Below are positions 5,694 to 6,896 of a stretch of DNA of 6,896 nt, in pieces. The notes below the pieces were generated by a model. That model searched no databases, was not told where the DNA came from, and was given only the letters and a program-made list of their open reading frames with translations. Positions within the stretch are counted from its first letter, which is position 1. Each line of letters opens with the position of its first letter. The position numbers and the translations under genes were made by a program. The stretch is from Candidatus Avipropionibacterium avicola. GTDB taxonomy: Bacteria; Actinomycetota; Actinomycetes; Propionibacteriales; Propionibacteriaceae. The DNA lies in the NCBI GenBank assembly GCA_018715445.1, contig DVLP01000355.1:1-6896 (forward strand), given 5' to 3'.

Positions 5694-6773
5694 GTGCGCT
5701 ATGTCGTGATCCTGGCCGGTGGTTCCGGTACGAGGCTGTGGCCGTTGTCCCGCAAGGGGATGCCGAAGCAACTCCTGGAGTTGGTGGGCGGGGTCAGCCT
5801 GCTCCGGATGGCGTACGAACGGGTGGCGCGGGTGGTGCCGGCCGAACGCATCCTGGTCTGCACCGGTGCCTCGTACGCCGACGTCGTGGCCGAGCAGTTG
5901 CCCGAGCTCGCGCCGGAGAACCTGCTGGGCGAGCCCGTCGGGCGCGACTCGCTCAACGCCATCGCCTGGTCGGCCGCGGTGCTGGCCGATCGTGACCCCG
6001 ACGCGGTGGTGGCGACGGTCACCGCCGATCACGTCATCGAGCCGGTCGATGCCTTCGTCGAAGCACTGGAGGAGGCCTTCAGCGTCGCCGAGGAGAACGA
6101 CGACGCCCTGGTCACCTTCGGGGTGGTCCCGACCACGGCCCACACCGGGTACGGCTACCTCCACCGCGGCGACGGGCTCGACGGACACCCCAGCACCTGT
6201 GAGGTCCGCGAGTTCAAGGAGAAGCCGGACGCGGCGACTGCCGAGCGCTATCTCGCCTCCGGCCAGTACTGGTGGAACTCCGGCATGTTCGTCTGGCAGG
6301 CCCGGACCTTCCTGGACCAGCTCGCGGGACTGGTGCCCGAGTCGTACCGGATCGTCACCGAGCTGGCCACCCATCCGGCCAAGCTGGCCGGGCTCTATCC
6401 CCAGCTGCCCCGGATCAGTGTCGACTACGCCGTGCTGGAGCCGGTCTCGCAGGGGCGGGGCAGTGCCCGGATCCTGGCGGTGGCGCTGCCCATCCAGTGG
6501 TCCGATGTCGGTGGGTACGCCGCCCTGGCCGAGCACCTGCCGACCGATGCCGACGGCAATGCTGTCGACGGCCGCGCCGTGCTGCTCGACTCGAGCGACA
6601 CGGTGGTGGTGAACCGGACCTCACCGGAGCACGTCGTGGCCGTCGTCGGCGGTCAGGACCTGATCGTGGTCACCACGGCCGACATCACGCTGGTCTGCCC
6701 GGCCTCGGCGGCCGAGCAGGTCAAGGCCCTGGTCGCCGAGGTCGGCGAGCAACTCGGTGACGACTACACCTGA
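5694..6773 (+). CDS. manC: Mannose-1-phosphate guanylyltransferase (GDP-mannose pyrophosphorylase)
   Basis: A 359-residue cytoplasmic nucleotidyltransferase that makes GDP-mannose from mannose 1-phosphate and GTP. The N-terminal signature LAGGSGTRLWPLSR (7-20) with Lys25 forms the nucleotide-binding loop. TADHVIEP (110-117) supplies the metal-binding Asp112. GYGY (152-155), EFKEKP (173-178), WNSGMFVW (194-201), DYAVLE (244-249) and WSDVGGY (269-275) follow in the order usual for the family. The length fits a single catalytic domain plus a short C-terminal beta region. It lacks the cupin-type phosphomannose isomerase half of the ~470-residue bifunctional enzymes. GRDSLNAI (83-90) stands where many relatives have GRNTAPAI-like sequence. 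The GTG start encodes MRYVVILAGG, directly at the signature. Its product probably feeds the adjacent glycosyltransferase and polyprenyl-phosphate-mannose synthesis. In mycobacteria the equivalent gene is called manB, so the symbol depends on the naming scheme. Confidence 0.93.
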   Translation: MRYVVILAGGSGTRLWPLSRKGMPKQLLELVGGVSLLRMAYERVARVVPAERILVCTGASYADVVAEQLPELAPENLLGEPVGRDSLNAIAWSAAVLADRDPDAVVATVTADHVIEPVDAFVEALEEAFSVAEENDDALVTFGVVPTTAHTGYGYLHRGDGLDGHPSTCEVREFKEKPDAATAERYLASGQYWWNSGMFVWQARTFLDQLAGLVPESYRIVTELATHPAKLAGLYPQLPRISVDYAVLEPVSQGRGSARILAVALPIQWSDVGGYAALAEHLPTDADGNAVDGRAVLLDSSDTVVVNRTSPEHVVAVVGGQDLIVVTTADITLVCPASAAEQVKALVAEVGEQLGDDYT

Positions 6774-6809
6774 TCCCTCGATCACACCTTGCCCCTCGGT
6801 AGCACGTGA

Positions 6810-6834
6810 CCCCTCGACGAGCTCGGGGGTCGTG
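6810..6834. repeat. Fourth copy of the 25-bp hairpin repeat
   Basis: This unit has the same plan as those at 2838-2912: arm CCCC-T-CGA, loop CGAGC, arm TCG-GGGG, tail TCGTG. It differs from unit 1 in one loop base and the final base. It lies 36 bp after the guanylyltransferase stop. The preceding CCCTCGA (6775-6781) and CCCCTCGG (6792-6799) could be decayed left halves. No T-run follows, so a role as an intrinsic terminator is uncertain, although the hairpin is strong and well placed. Confidence 0.8.
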
Positions 6835-6839
6835 AGGAG

Positions 6840-6885
6840 CCGAGCTCGGGGGGCGGTGGCCCGGGTCAGCCGCCGAGCGGCTCGG
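6840..6885. repeat. Small GC-rich palindromes at the right edge
   Basis: CCGAGCTCGG at 6840-6849 is a perfect 10-bp palindrome. CCGAG-CGG-CTCGG at 6873-6885 is a 5-bp stem with a 3-nt loop. Both share the CGAG/CTCG core of the 25-bp repeat and may belong to the same repeat-rich block. No gene is supported from 6774 to the window end, although one could begin or end just outside it. Confidence 0.4.
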
Positions 6886-6896
6886 GCGAGCTGGGC

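Noticed and set aside
6835..6896. End of a leftward gene entering from the right (for example a stop at 6868-6866)
   Set aside because: The stretch is repeat-like and low in complexity. Only about nine codons could be read before the edge, so no gene can be supported.
1..6896. Mobile element, prophage, toxin-antitoxin or defence system
   Set aside because: No transposase, integrase, tRNA gene, attachment-site duplication or toxin-like small gene pair was seen. Codon style is uniform across the genes.

Overview
The window is high-GC bacterial DNA with GC-ending codons, alternative GTG/TTG starts, apparently leaderless promoters and cell-envelope genes of actinobacterial type. It most resembles an actinobacterium, and the interspersed repeat reading Pro-Glu-Pro-Val-Glu-Gly on one strand suggests Propionibacteriales (Propionibacteriaceae or Nocardioidaceae). 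That placement is an inference from style; no marker gene is present.

Layout. (1) Positions 1-512: the 5' end of a leftward gene (possibly a MarR-like regulator) lies divergent to a small rightward cupin gene. The 81 bp between them carry two adjacent palindromes that look like an operator. (2) 607-1470: a secreted endonuclease/exonuclease/phosphatase-fold hydrolase, rightward. It meets the next, leftward gene tail to tail with only 4 bp between the stop codons. (3) 1475-2776 (leftward) and 3043-4620 (rightward): two LytR-CpsA-Psr (LCP) proteins transcribed divergently. One is a classical single-pass LCP with a long basic cytoplasmic tail; the other has about four N-terminal membrane segments and a Pro/Ser/Thr-rich C-terminus. 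The 266 bp between them contain three tandem 25-bp hairpin repeats. (4) 4637-5659: a family 2 glycosyltransferase with C-terminal membrane helices, 16 bp after the second LCP gene. (5) 5694-6773: mannose-1-phosphate guanylyltransferase, probably with its own leaderless promoter. (6) 6774-6896: intergenic sequence with another copy of the 25-bp repeat and small palindromes.

Genes from 1475 to 6773 fit one theme. The guanylyltransferase makes GDP-mannose, the glycosyltransferase builds a glycan from an activated sugar at the membrane, and LCP enzymes transfer lipid-linked glycans to peptidoglycan. The grouping recalls the Mycobacterium tuberculosis region with manB (Rv3264c), wbbL, rmlD and lcp1 (Rv3267). 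I see no clearly new defence or mobile system. The less ordinary points are the operator, the second LCP's architecture and changed motifs, and the loop-restricted variation of the hairpin repeats.
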